The notes beneath the pieces are model-generated. The model saw nothing but the letters and a program-made list of their open reading frames with translations, was not told the DNA's origin and made no database searches. From Dryococelus australis (Eukaryota > Arthropoda > Insecta > Phasmatodea > Phasmatidae), in the NCBI GenBank assembly GCA_029891345.1, contig CM057009.1, positions 295,369,966-295,433,965 of the forward strand: DNA of 64,000 nucleotides, given 5' to 3'. The translations under genes and the position numbers were made by a program. Below are positions 12,540 through 26,544 of the stretch, piece by piece; position 1 is the stretch's first letter, and the number at the start of each line of letters is the position of its first letter.

Positions 12540-12860
12540 GAAAAAATATGGCGACGCTCCTGATGGCCAAAGCCACTAATGGTGGAAACAAATTACTAAC
12601 GAAAAACCAAGATGGCGGCCTCCAGCACCGATGTAAACAAACCGATGTAAACAAAGAAGAGAGAATGGGAGAGAAAGAAAATAAGGAGAAAGGAAAGAAT
12701 AAGAGAGAAGGAAAGGAAGAAAGAGAAAGAATAAAAGTAAGAAAGAATCTAAAAGAGAAAAAGTGGGTAATGTGACGGTCCAAGACGGCGGCGTACTGGC
12801 TTAAAAGATGGCGGAGTACTGGTTAGCAACATGGTGGAATCTAATATGGCGGACACGGAA
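12540..12860 (+). promoter_or_regulatory. Cluster of ATGGCGG (YY1/Pho-like) motifs around a purine tract
   Basis: Copies or near copies of AAGATGGCGG occur at about 12547, 12609, 12782 (one change), 12804 and 12843. Between them lies a ~110-bp nearly pure purine tract (about 12655-12765). AAGATGGCGGC is the known YY1-class consensus; binding here is inference. The tract gives a spurious Lys/Glu-rich open frame, which is not annotated. Confidence 0.4.
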
Positions 12861-13115
12861 TTCCGGAATCTTACATAGCGGTCACATGACCTTGGCGTGA
12901 TGTCATTCAAGGTCAGATCCTCGATCCTCATCCCAATCTCATGTGTGCCCGGAGGAACTATATACCACTACTTCTTGGCATCCTGCCTGTAAAACAACAC
13001 GCTGAATTAACTCCACATATTTCATACATCTAGTAAAAGCCAATTTTTAGTTGACTCAAACAAATCACAGTCTCCTTGGTACCAATACAAAAATTTACAA
13101 GCACGTTCAACTACC

Positions 13116-13539
13116 TAAAGTCTGTTCATGATAAAGTTAGCACTTTTGAAATCAACCTTAGAAAAAAGGCACTTCCCCTACCTGCATATATTTTAACTGG
13201 CGCACTGAGTGACATGCGCCCAGTAAAGTTGGTAACTATGGAGGGAAAGTAGTTCGGTTTCTTAATGTCGAATAAAAAGAGTTAGGTAACCATAAGTGAT
13301 AGTTTTAATTATCTATTTCGTTTTCTGTTTATTTTAATTAATCGTAGACTAAAAATAAGTGTATTTGTAATATATATACTTTTCTAATAATTCCACGGTT
13401 TTACTTGACCGACGCATCAATAAAGTTATGAGGCCAATAGCAATGTTAATCTTACATAAGGCGGATGAATACGCAACGTACAGGCAAGTAGATCTTAAGC
13501 AGGGCTTTCAAAAGTGCTCATTTTACCGTGAATAGTCTA
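13116..13539 (+). mobile_element. TA-type MITE, long variant, copy 1
   Basis: The ends read 'ctgttcatgataaagttagc' and 'ttttaccgtgaatagtcta', inverted versions of the same terminus. Length is 424 bp. The interior is shared, in opposite orientation, with the 424-bp copy at 14008-14431, for example the segment around 13425 that contains 'atgaggcc' and 'cttacataag'. It belongs with the shorter elements at 43904, 51177 and 61202. Confidence 0.7.
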
Positions 13540-13690
13540 CAATAATTTTTGGTTTCTGCAAACGTTATAAATATCACGGTATAGTCAAATGCATATTTTG
13601 ATTGGGTGAACGTGTGAAGAAACACAGCTTGTTTGCAGTAACAATATTCGTTTGGTTGGTTACGAAGAACTGCATAGGCTCGAACATAGA

Positions 13691-13967
13691 GCCACAGAGT
13701 AGTTAAGGATACAGAGGCGAAACAGCCACTTACGTGGCGAACTCCAGCCGAGCACACGCCACCAAAATTGCGTCACTAGCCAGAAACATCTCGTAACGCC
13801 ACACGCTAATCAGCGCCTGGTATCCTAATTTCCAGGTGCCAGCCAGCTGTAGCCAATCAGACACAAGGTCCGTTCCCAATTACTCGCACAGTCAATCAGT
13901 GTATATGTGAGCGCACTTTAAAGTAACCGCCACAAAATTTAATCTATGTGTAATTATCTACTCTGCG
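13691..13967 (+). mobile_element. MITE family C (CCACAGAGTA ends)
   Basis: Starts GCCACAGAGTAG and ends with the inverted CTACTCTGC. The interior has the family marks 'acagaggcgaaa', 'cgaactccagccg', 'cacacgcca' and two CCAATCAG-like boxes. It lies in the spacer between the two inverted 424-bp elements. Non-coding. Confidence 0.7.
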
Positions 13968-14007
13968 ATGAGTTGGTATATAATTTATATGACAATCATG
14001 TCGATAT

Positions 14008-14431
14008 TAACTGTTAACGGTAAAATGAGCACTTTTGAAAGCCCTGCTTAAGATATACTTGTATACACGTTGGGTATTCTTCCGCCTTATGTAAATTTAA
14101 CATTACCATGGGCCTCATCACTTTATTCATGCATCGGTAAAATGAAAATGTGAAATTATTAAGAAAGTGAATAGTTACTTTACAAATCTGCTTATTTTTA
14201 CATTTCGATGCATTAAAAAAAATAGAAAGCGAAAGATTTATTTTTAAGTTATCGGAAATGGTCACCTAACATTTTTTATTTGGCGTTAAGATATGGAACT
14301 ACTTTCAATACTTTGTTACCAACTTTACTGGCAACTGTTACTCAGTGCGTCCATTTAAATATATGCATGCAGGGGCAGTGACTTTTTCTAAGTTTCATAT
14401 CTAAAGTGCTCACTTTATCGTGAATAGCCTT
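14008..14431 (-). mobile_element. TA-type MITE, long variant, copy 2 (inverted)
   Basis: Inverted partner of 13116-13539 with the same length (424 bp). The ends read 'taactgttaacggtaaaatg' and 'ctttatcgtgaatagcc'. The interior word 'cttatgtaaatttaacatta' corresponds to the reverse complement of 13430-13460. The pair could fold into a large hairpin. Confidence 0.7.
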
Positions 14432-15142
14432 TCACAGTGTTTGTTAGTGGATTTAGTGAGTACAAACCACCCCGGCGTTACCAGTTCATCAAAAATCAGA
14501 AACTTAAATATGTAAAAACTTAAAAATTGCTCTGTATGGAATAATCGTGCGTTTGACTAGTTATAGTTTAAAAAAGATTGCCACCCTATTAACCATCGCG
14601 GTGATGATATCGGTAAGACATGCACTTCGGATGCTACGCTTTCGGGTACGAGTGTGTCTGTTTTTGTTTCAAAAAAAGAAACTGAAATTTACATAGACCC
14701 GTTCAATCCTAAGTACCGCTAACCAAATCTTATCCGTTTGGGTAGTGAAATAAGAACAACACAATCATTTGGTTTCAGCAACAAAATAAGCGAATTGGCT
14801 TGCTGCTGTGCGAAAAATCAATGCAGTTACGCCAAAGAAATTTCCTTTTGATCAAAACTTTTCTCTAAGTGTATCTTCTCTTGAACATAAGCCCTCCGAT
14901 CATTATTATAGATGCTTACATTTCGCGCGTTTATCCTGGCAGCTGGCTAGACTTCAATGTCCACTCTAGTCTTAAGTCAGTAACTTTTTTATTGGCTCTT
15001 ACTACAGCGAGAAAACTTTGTGCTGTGTTGTTTACGACTCGGTTAAGCTATTGCTTCTAGTTGATTATTGGATCACAGCCACATATGCCGTTTCTTGGGA
15101 CATCGAATAAATCCGCGAACAGTTCTTTTTCATGTTTACTTA
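14432..15142. other. Gene-free stretch
   Basis: Unique-looking AT-rich sequence. The one 63-codon frame (about 14869-15060) has no homologous look and no ATG context. Nothing else was recognised. Confidence 0.45.
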
Positions 15143-16346
15143 CACTCTAAATTAGAATAAGTGGGAAAGCACTTATTCGCAGTGGAATTCAACTACTCTA
15201 ATCAGGGAACGTGGCCCCAATTAGAATAAGTGGAATCTCAGTGATTGTTTCAGTGAAAAAATCTCACTGATTGAATTAGTGACGTGAACTTATTCCACTG
15301 GTTGAATAAGTGACGGCCCACTACAGTGGCGAAATAAATTTTGTTTTATTGAATGTAGCCACATGATTACGTGAAGTCAACATATTTACGATAATTTACT
15401 ATTTATATTGGGCAATTTACCGTTATTTAAAAAAGTTAAAAAAATTTCGTTGGTGGCTGGGATTCAACTCACAAACCTTTCAATTCTAGGCCGTTATCTT
15501 AAAATCTTTTTTTTTTTTTTTTGTATTTTGTCGTTGTTGTTGTAGTTGAGTTGAAGAGATGTTGACGAGCTCAAGTTAGACTAACTTGTTGACAAATTTC
15601 CAGTGCGACAAGCGAACTTAAAATCCGCTGCGGAGAGGCCGGGGCATGGGCCCACGACTCCTTGCCTACAGGTCGGCCAACCTACCCCTGAGCTATGGGG
15701 GCATGGCTACCATTTGCGATACCACGCCAAGTCAAAATAATGAGAAGAAAATATATATACTTTATAATTTCGCCGCGAAATCGTGAAGATTTAAATTGTA
15801 TGCTCTTAATTTTCTTTTTTGATTTAATTGTTACCGTTAGGTTTGTTAAAACGAATAGTAGATATGAGTGCACTCTCTTCACCACATTAGATGCATTTTA
15901 AAACTTCAAACAGAGCGCTGTGATGATTACATAGAATCTAATTGAAAGACGTAAAAACGGAATGAAATGCTGTGTGTTCCTATTACCTCTTAAAATGTTG
16001 TTTTGAATGATGAAAAACATTTTAGAAAGTATTTTGTATTGGTTTTATTAGTTTATTCGTTGTTCTTTCACTTGATGCTCGTTGCTCGACGGCCATTTTA
16101 AACTTTGCTTGACTGCCACTTTTATACGCCGTTTAATTTATCCATCAGTCAAAAATAAACCACTGAATAAACAGTGAAAACAATGTCTGATGAATCAGTG
16201 GAAAATGTCACTGAATCAATAAATGAAAAAAATCTTGCATTTTTTCACTGATTCATCAGTTAAATTCACTGAAGTGTCTGTTGAATAAGTCAGGCACGTT
16301 TGACTGATTGAAACATTGAAATTCTCACTGATTCAGATTTAAAGTG
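15143..16346 (+). mobile_element. CAGTGA element, copy 1 (TA-flanked, tRNA-like core)
   Basis: Terminal inverted repeats CACTCTAAATTAGAATAAGTG and its complement at 16326-16346, flanked by TA on both sides (15141-15142 and 16347-16348). About 200 bp at each end is crowded with CAGTGA/TCACTG words. The middle carries a minus-strand tRNA-like segment and a block 'tttactatttatattg' common to the other copies. The copy is lengthened by a SINE at 15509-15705. No open frame. A mariner-like target (TA) is implied. Confidence 0.85.
15509..15705 (-). mobile_element. tRNA-derived SINE inserted in the CAGTGA element
   Basis: Read on the minus strand, it begins near 'catagctcaggggtaggttg' (A-box region), runs through a ~110-bp body, and ends in 'caacaacaacgacaaaatac' followed by an A-run (the T-run at 15509-15523). 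It interrupts the tRNA-like core that is continuous in the other three CAGTGA copies, so it inserted later. Target duplication is not clear. Confidence 0.75.
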
Positions 16347-16348
16347 TA

Positions 16349-17000
16349 CAGAGCAAGTGTGCAAGAACTATTGGAATCGCAGCTATTCCAAAGAGAAATG
16401 AGCTCCTGTTATCCAGGTAGTATCGCAATTACACCGAGAGAAACATTTCGTTTCAGGTACATAATAAAATTACTTGATGATAGTTTGTTTTCTTTGAAGG
16501 CTACTTTTGCTCACCCAAGTAATTTGCGCTTGCTCTAAACATCTGCATTCGTTCTCTTGTAACAAACCAACCATAAAAATTTTTTTTGGGCTTGACGCTA
16601 ATTTGGTTGCTCCAGCAAGTATATTAAAATAGGCCTAATCGGGTTGTTTTCCGTAAACATTATAAATATAAAGGTAGAGTGAAATTAACATTTGGTTTGT
16701 ATTAAATGAGCATTTTGTTAGCTGAAACAAAATGATATATCTATTAGTATCAGAGAATTTATGGCAGAAACAATATCAGTATGAACCAGTACAAACTTTT
16801 TGGTAGGTTTAGAGCAATAGGGTCGTTAGACTGACTTTGCTCGAATTTATATCTGAAGAGGTTGGTTATAGCTTGTATGACAGTAAAGTTTGTTAATAGA
16901 TTAGATTAAAGGCGCTCGTCGCAGGCGAATTAGTCTTTTTGTATATGTTGTGACAGATGTGTGGCCGTCACAAATAGTTTTCGTTTGTTTAAAGTTGAGT
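16349..17000. other. Gene-free stretch
   Basis: No coding signal. Text near 16650-16700 ('aacattataaatataaaggt') weakly resembles the spacer at 13555-13585, so some repeat content is likely, but boundaries are not visible. Confidence 0.4.
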
Positions 17001-17277
17001 ACCAATGAGTTCTGTTGCTTGCAGTAACCTGGTGCGCCGCTACCCTCAGTGATGAGATGTGTGACGGGTTGCGGTCCGCCACCCGCAAGGCGAAGGAGCT
17101 GATATTCTAGTCTGTAAGAACCTGATTGGTTGTGGTTTCCCACCGCGGAAGCGGCCGGGAAATATGTATCAGTATAGAGGTCGCGGCGTATGTAAAGACG
17201 GCGTCACGATCGTATAGGGGGCGTTGGAGTGAGCGTTGTCAAGGAGGGGGAAGACTAGTAGTATGGAGGATTGGGTG

Positions 17278-17286
17278 TATAAATAG
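17278..17286 (+). promoter_or_regulatory. TATA box in a GC-rich promoter-like block
   Basis: TATAAATAG lies in a GC-rich interval (about 17020-17450) that contrasts with its flanks. A start site would fall near 17310. An ATG-ATG-initiated frame of 103 codons follows at 17486 and an AATAAA occurs at about 17932. The arrangement suits a small gene or a solo LTR. Clear TG...CA ends with a short target duplication were not found. Confidence 0.4.
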
Positions 17287-17485
17287 GCGTGCACGAGGAC
17301 GGCTGGGCAGAGACGTGCCCCGCCGGCGAGCGGGATAAGACTAAGTGTAAGGTGGAGCCCTCCTTGGTCAAGAAGAGATTGAGTGTCGTCCGACGAGAGA
17401 GTTAAGTATGAACTACGAAGTAAGGCTGCGAGTAGAAATTGTAATTTTCAGACTCTCCAAATGGACTTAGAATATTTTCACTCGT

Positions 17486-17797
17486 ATGATGGATGAGCTA
17501 AGTGGGACTTGTAATTTACGGGGGCCAGTTCACGAAGAAGGGTGTTTTATATCCGCAGTAGAAGGAACAGGACAGTTCTGGAACAGTGGGAACCCAAGGG
17601 AGGAAATGTGTGTTGGTGTGATTGAAGTCTCCATCCAAGAGAATTCTAACCGGGTAAAAGAGGGAAACATTAAAACGGAGAGTGCTTTAGACCACTCACT
17701 ACAGTTTTTTTTGGAGCGAAGTAGGTTTAAGTTATGTCTCAGTACTGTTAAAAGTTTACCAAACAATCTGTATTGCAATATTGTACAAACAATCTAG
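17486..17797 (+). CDS. Unrecognised 103-residue open frame downstream of a TATA box
   Basis: Begins ATG ATG GAT and stays open for 103 codons, with a fairly mixed amino-acid composition and no low-complexity run. No domain, signal peptide or membrane segment is recognised. Its support is the real ATG, the GC-richer setting and a promoter-like TATAAATAG about 200 bases upstream. It may also be a chance frame inside an LTR-like sequence. Confidence 0.2.
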   Translation: MMDELSGTCNLRGPVHEEGCFISAVEGTGQFWNSGNPREEMCVGVIEVSIQENSNRVKEGNIKTESALDHSLQFFLERSRFKLCLSTVKSLPNNLYCNIVQTI

Positions 17798-18632
17798 GAT
17801 TATATTTGTAAAAACTCGTGTGTATTGAGAAGAGATAGTCCTGTAAACTCTTATTGTTTTGGACCTTTACGTTGTCCAAACGCAAATTTTTGTATTATTG
17901 TTAAATGGTGTGCCTTTGGTGAGTGTTTTGAATAAAGGTAAAGTTTTGAATTTTGAAAGAGTGGCTTCTAAGGTAGTGTTGAAACTCTTTTTCCCCTGCT
18001 TGAACGCAGTTATTGCAAGGTCATTATTAACACTGAATTACACTGATGTTGGTGAATTTGGCTGTTGGATCACGTTTTCTGTAATCTCCTTATGTCTGTA
18101 CCTCGCGTACGTACAAAGAGACGCAAGGAGGGTGTGGTGGTTGGTTGTGAACCTGTGGTTGAAATACTAAAGGTCACGCTGTACAAAATAATGTAGAACT
18201 CGTAGACACTACTTGCAATATATATTTCCTCGCATAAAAAAAATTATTTGGCATATTTTTTACACACTGACATTCAAAATCACAATTTTAGTGTTTTTTT
18301 GGAATGTACAAGTAATAAAAACTTATTCACTTGCAGAAATGAAATCACTCGTATTGACACGAGACCCAGTGAACTACTTCAAGGAATCTTTGTAATCACC
18401 CTTTAAAATATTTTCGTATAAAAAAAATTGCTCAAAATAAGGAAATTATTGCATATTTTCGATTTGCAGCAGCCTATATTTTTTTTTGTAAAATACGATT
18501 TCCCAAGTATACATTAAAATGAATTAAGACCTTAAGTTGCAGTCACTTTTGTTAATTTTTCTGTAAATTATTTCGTTAATTTTATTAGTACGTTCCACAA
18601 ACACTAAAATGGTGATTTTGACATGCCATGAT

Positions 18633-18925
18633 TAGGAACACCTGAATTTCGCGAAAATGTTTCACGACCAGTTGTACTTCGCAACACTTCAACTCAGATC
18701 CACTTTCGTGATTTGATGATTTCCATGTTAGGCGTCTTAGGCGTGTGCACGCGAATCGCAGATGTGCAGAGTTGAAGTTACCTAATTATGATTGGCCGGC
18801 CGAGTAGGAAAATGTCTTCTTACACAGACACGCCGCCAATAAGCAGGATAAAACTGCTGGTACGGCCGTAGGGTATTGATATATAGCATATGCGGAAATC
18901 TTTTCACGAAATTTGGGTGTCCCTA
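18633..18925 (+). mobile_element. hAT-type MITE, family 2
   Basis: Ends TAGGAACACCTGAA and TTTGGGTGTCCCTA form imperfect inverted repeats. A perfect 8-bp target duplication, GCCATGAT, lies at 18625-18632 and 18926-18933. The interior carries the family words 'cacgaccagttgtactt' and 'gattggcc'. Non-autonomous, no coding capacity. Confidence 0.9.
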
Positions 18926-18933
18926 GCCATGAT

Positions 18934-20725
18934 GCTAATCTGTGTGATAAAATTTTTTGTATGCGAGGAAACAGTACATACCTACTTCTAGGTAATTTCT
19001 TCAAGTGGATGGTGTTTCGTACAACTAAAGAATAATGCATATTTGACGACCAGCACCCCTTAATGGCGGCCTTGACAATCCGAATGAAACATTTTCAACA
19101 GTAAACAAAAAAAGTAAATCTGTAGAACATGAAGATATTTATCTTCGTACATGTCAAACGTTAGACGGTATGTTGATTTAAAAACATAGTTTCGTTAGTA
19201 GCGGTCAGTATCATCGAGGTCGCTGAGGTACAGCGTTCGAGTGGTATGTTTTTGGGGTGGCATTTAAATCAAGCTTTCGTTTAGTTCAAAATTACAGAAG
19301 ATTTAGGGCACGTGCAGTTAGACAAATCTTAAGTCGCACCAATCAAATCGTACACGTTGGAAACAACCAAATAAGAATAACAAATATTTGAATAGCCCTA
19401 TACGAAAAATTTATTCGGTCGCGCCAGACACATTTGTTTCGTTCAACAGTACGTTTTCATCAGTGCATGTAGCGTACTAATTTGTTTATTTAATGCGTCG
19501 TGTCAGTCAGTCAACCGGAGTGTGCAGATCGAACAAGACTAACTCCGAACACAAACTCAAACAAAAGATCACACGCTGCGACAAACAATTTCCAGAAATG
19601 TTAATAATAATCCGAAAATAATTCATCCAATAGATTCCAACAAAACGCAAAACTAGGACAAACTGCCTGCTAAAGAAAGAAATAGGATCAAAGCACACAA
19701 ACTACAGTTGTCCGTGAGAGAAGGGCGTGTCGTGGTATGCAGACCTTCCACTCCCAGTCGTTCACAGATACACCGTAGGTAATTAGGAGTTGCAAGAGAA
19801 CAATAAGCGTCATTAAAACATGCATGTAAGATCACAGTTAGCATTCTTAAAAGAATAAAACCCAACTTAACAATGATCTACGTGAAGTTCGAACATTGCA
19901 GTCTTATTATTCCAGATTTTGTTACATTAGCAGATAAGAAAATGTTTGAATAAATTGTACATTGACAGCTGTTATTTTTAAATTAAATAATGGTGTTATA
20001 TATTTAACCAACACACCATTAGCTGTATTTGAATAAAACACATTTGGAGCGAAAATGGTATTATTTATTTCCAAAGAATTATTCTGTAAATTCGCAAGAC
20101 GCCTTGAGACAGTTAGTATAACTGCCTACCACAGTGCAATATTCCAATCGGGATATAACTTGGTATTAATATAAATTGAATAGCGAATTACTGTTGAAAA
20201 TATTTGGTGACATCTTTAACCAGACATGATGTATAGGGCGAATTGCGAAGTATGTTATACATACGGCCAATAAATAGAAGTTTCGTGTCAAGAAGGAGAC
20301 CAAGATCATTAAAAGTGTGAAAGGTTATACAGTGAGGTTTAACAGAATGAGGTTCACACCAATAACAATGCTCAATTTTTGACAGTAATGATGTTTTAGT
20401 ATAATTTACAATATTATTCTTGAACGGGTAATATTATCCCGTGATTAGGAATGATGATCAGTGTCGCAAGATAAGGGGGTTGGTCACCCAAGAAAAGCAT
20501 TATATTATACTTGTAAAAAACAACTTTCAGTCATTTATTTTAAGTACTCTATTCTTGGATAAAACAGTTTTATATCGCATAGTTTTTTCACCATTGCCTA
20601 CAAAATCGCAATTTTATCGTGATTGGGACGTACTTATAAAATAGACCAAATCATTCACAGTAAATTTAACAACAGTGACTGAAAGGTAATATCTTGTTGA
20701 TTTTAATCTGTGCTTAGCAAAATTT

Positions 20726-20729
<4 letters not shown>
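18934..20729. other. Gene-free stretch
   Basis: Two minus-strand frames of 63 and 70 codons near 19507-19865 are rich in Leu/Cys/Phe and look like chance frames. No repeat family defined here was recognised. The interval ends in an A-run. Confidence 0.4.

Positions 20730-20756
<27 letters not shown>
20730..20756 (+). repeat. Poly(A) tract
   Basis: About 27 consecutive A residues after 'aaaattttatt'. This could be the tail of a retroposed sequence inserted on the plus strand, but the body upstream matches nothing recognised here. Confidence 0.7.
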
Positions 20757-20758
<2 letters not shown>

Positions 20759-20948
20759 ACTGACTGCTGAAAATGTTCCGCTACACTCACGCAAATATCC
20801 TGCCGCATGTTAAATCTTCTGTTTTGCGGTCAGAACTAACGCGAATAAATCTTCCTCCAGTTTTACAAACAACCCCATTATTCAATGGCTTTTGCTTTCT
20901 CAGCCCTTCCAGGAATTTTGTGATGTTTCCTGTACTTACGTCAACCAA

Positions 20949-21230
20949 ACCACAGAGTATTTAGGAATATAAAGGTGAAATGGTGGCGTACATTGCGAAC
21001 TCCAACCCCACACACCAGAAAAATGAGCTGAACGTCGTCCACCAATCAACCACTGGATTCTACCTTGCCAACAGCAGCCCGACCAATAGGAAATATTCCA
21101 TAACATGCAACATCCAATCGGACCAAAGTCCCCGTTTCCACAGCTTGGCGCTGCCAATGAACGACCGAGTTGGCGCACATCAAACGAATTGCCACACCAT
21201 TTCGCTTCTGTAAACTTACGTATTTTGTAA
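20949..21230 (+). mobile_element. MITE family C copy
   Basis: Opens with ACCACAGAGTATTTAGG and closes with a decayed complement after 'ccatttcgcttctgtaaac'. The internal family order is kept: 'gcgaactccaacccc', several CCAAT boxes, then 'gccacaccatttcgc'. Diverged; a target duplication was not evident. Confidence 0.65.
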
Positions 21231-23615
<2,385 letters not shown>

Positions 23616-23969
23616 CGAAACAGTATTACACAACTGCCGATAGGTGTCGCAACAAGCAAAATAACGATTAAAAATTACTCGTGACACAGGGTAATAACTG
23701 GCCTATGAAAACAGTCACTAAAATGATCAAATACAGGTTAATACTCAGGGATCTTAGTCAAAATTAGTTTCGGAAAAGCGAGGGCAAAAATAGCACCCTA
23801 AAATCTCTCAAACTGCAATGAAACAGCAAAATACAAGGTTAGCAAAATACGTAATTCTAAGCAATACATTATGAAATACTTTAAATTGCCAACAAAATGG
23901 GTAGTGTCGCTTTCAAAGCGGCACACTTTCACCACGTCTTGGTTCCCTCTCATGCAGAGAGCTCATCAG

Positions 23970-24145
23970 TAGATACCTGAAGAATTCGCGGATTACTTTT
24001 GGGACAAGCTAGAATTCAAAACACGTGTGTTTATATAACGGTAGCCATTGGTCCATACGGTGTTTGACACCTTCTGGAGAGCGGTTTCCAATAATTGTCG
24101 CCTTCCGCTGGGACAACACACTGCCAATGTCGTGTTGATATCAGC
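23970..24145 (+). mobile_element. hAT-type MITE family 1, cut off at its 3' side
   Basis: Starts TAGATACCTGAAGAATTCGCG and follows the family through 'ccattggtccatacggtgtt' to the words near 'gttgatatcagc'. It stops at 24145, exactly where the foldback-like element begins, and the expected last ~90 bp are not found in recognisable form beyond the far end of that element. Confidence 0.75.
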
Positions 24146-25120
24146 CACCCCGATTGTCGAGGCGGTCGCGGTAGGCGGCCTGTTTCACCACAAAAAACAC
24201 TTCCGAAATTAATTATTTGACGAAAATAATCACTTTTTTTTTTTAACGGAAAAATTCCCAAAAAAAAAAAAAATGGACAAATGAGGAAAGCGGATTTAAA
24301 GTCCCTCGAGGGAAGAAACGAAAAGTCCTCAGTCGAGCAAAGGATTATAGGCTCCTAGCGGAAGGAGTAATTTAATCTACACAGCAGTAGAGAAGGATTC
24401 TAGACCCCGAGCCAGGACTAGCGGATCGAGCCCCCTCCCCGGGCCATAACATAATGCACCAACCACGTCCTCACCCCGCTTCCTCAACCACTCCCCATCA
24501 CCAAACACCCCTTCTCACACTCACCTCACCACCCAACCACTGGCAATTATTATAAAAAATAACAAAAAATTAATCTAAAATCGAGAAAACTCTTTAAAAA
24601 ACTCTAAAAAAAACCGGCATGCGTATAGTGTTAACCTCAGACTAATCGTACTACCCTCACCTCACACCCTCTCCAAGCAAATATGATAAGATGTCGTCAA
24701 TAATCGCTAAAAAAAATTTTAATGGAAATTTCTACATAATCGAAGAACACAAAACGTAAACATTACTCTCATCACACCACCCTCACCTCACCCCTTTTCT
24801 CCCTACACTCACTAACCAAACATAAAAAAATTATAAAAAGAAAACCTCAAAAATCGAAGGATACTAATATAAGTTTAGTAACACGTTACACCACATAATG
24901 AGACACCCATGTTAGATGCTGGTTACCCTGACATTAACCACAATAACCTCGAAGTATATAAATAAAATTTTTTTTGCAATAAATTGTAAGAAACTAATAC
25001 AAGTTTAAGAACATATTACATCACTGAGCGCGACACCTATTTTGAATGTTGGTGAACTTGATCTTGACACCAATGACCTAGAACTCGAAAAAAACCGACA
25101 AAAAATTGTCGGTTTTTGAC
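24146..25120 (+). repeat. Left long inverted terminal region
   Basis: Inner part has C-rich plus-strand blocks ('cctcaccccgcttcctcaac') and two units of a ~130-bp repeat around 24870-25085, seen as 'cacgttacaccacataatg' and 'catattacatcactgag' about 130 bp apart. The complement lies at 28660-30249. Alignment is by eye and diverged. Confidence 0.65.
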
Positions 25121-25122
25121 TG
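25088..25122. other. Perfect hairpin at the inner edge of the left arm
   Basis: AAAAACCGACAA, four A's, then TTGTCGGTTTTT: a 12-bp perfect stem. It sits at the junction between the left terminal region and the central cassette. It might be a stem-loop of the element or a terminator-like chance palindrome. Confidence 0.55.
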
Positions 25123-25441
25123 TGTAGGTATTTTGTGGTCATTGTAACTACGTGATCGAAAAAACTTTTATTTTAATGTACCTTGTTAGTATGATATATT
25201 TTTATTTTAGTAACCAGTTATATTTAAAGTTAATTATCCATTTTGTCTAAATTCTTATGCATTTTTCCATGCAATCTTAAATCAGCACACTGTTCCTTGT
25301 GACACAGGTATCGATCTAAATAAAAGATTGTAGTAAGTTTTATACATGCAATTTATTTACACGAACCAGAACGTTAGATACACGCATACACAACCATCAC
25401 GTAATAATTGCAAATTCTAGTTATTCCTTATTCAGTATTCA

Positions 25442-26471
25442 CACACTAAATTCGAATCAGTGGGAAGCAATTTATTCGCAGTGAAATTCAACTACTCTAA
25501 TCAGTGAAAATGGCTCCAATTAGAATCAGTGAAAAACATAATAACATTTCTTTGTTTCAGCGAAAGAATTTCACTGGTTTAATTAGTGACGTGAAACAAT
25601 TTCACTGAATAATTTACGGCCGACTGCAGTGGCGAATGAAATATTTATTTTAATGAATGTAGCCAAGTACTACTTAAAAGAAACACATTTGCAATAGTTT
25701 ACTATTTATATTGTGCAATTTACCGTAATTTAAAAAAGTAAAAAAAAAAGTTCCGCATGTGACCTGGGTTGCTCTCGCGCACCTTTCGGCCCTAGGCCGT
25801 TACCTTGCGATCTGAGCTACCACGCCATGTTGGAACTATAGAAGGAAAATATATATCTTATAGTTCCGCTGCGTAATTGTGTAGTTTGAAGTAGTATGCT
25901 CATACTTTTCGTGTTTGTTTTGATTGGTACCGTTAGGATTGTTAAAACGAGTAGTATATGTGATTACACTCCCTTCACCACATTAAATACATTTTAAAAC
26001 TTCAAACAGAGCGCTGTGATAATTACATGGAATCGAAATGAAAGACGTACAAACGGAATGAAAGGCCGTGTTTTCATATCACCTCGTAAAATGGCGTTTT
26101 GAAAGACGAAACACATTTCAGAAAGTATTTTGTATTAGTTTTATTCACGTTGTTTAACAGCCAGTTTTAAACGATGTTTTATGACCATTTTTAAACGCAG
26201 TTTCATTGATACGTCAGTCAAAAATAACTAGAGATGAAGCAAGTAGCTGAGATGTTTCACTGATCCTTCAGTCAAAAACCAACCACTGAGTAAACAGTGC
26301 AAAAAAATGACTGACGAATCAGTGGGAAATGTCACTGAATCAATCAGTGAAGGAAATGTGGCAAATTTTTCACTGGTTCATCAGTTAAATTACCTGAAGT
26401 GACTGATGTACCAGTCAGATACGTTTGACTAATTGGAACAGTGAAATTTTCACTGATTCAAATTTAGAGTG
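25442..26471 (+). mobile_element. CAGTGA element, copy 2 (inside the foldback-like element)
   Basis: Inverted ends CACACTAAATTCGAATCAGTG and complement at 26451-26471. The flanking dinucleotide is CA on both sides, where the other copies have TA. The tRNA-like core is uninterrupted here: on the minus strand it reads from 'ggcgtggtagctcagatcg' at about 25826 downward. It lies downstream of the cassette's last gene, in what would be its 3' region. Confidence 0.9.
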
Positions 26472-26544
26472 CAATGCACAGCTTAACAAGAAATAACGAC
26501 ACATAAACATAAATGTCGTTGGCCTTTAGAACAACGCACAACTT

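Noticed and set aside
12548-12775. Lys/Glu-rich 75-codon frame
   Set aside because: It is a translated purine tract next to ATGGCGG motifs.
17020-18175. Solo LTR of a retrotransposon
   Set aside because: A TATA box and an AATAAA are present, but TG...CA ends, a short target duplication or a primer-binding site could not be found, so it is kept only as a promoter-like block.
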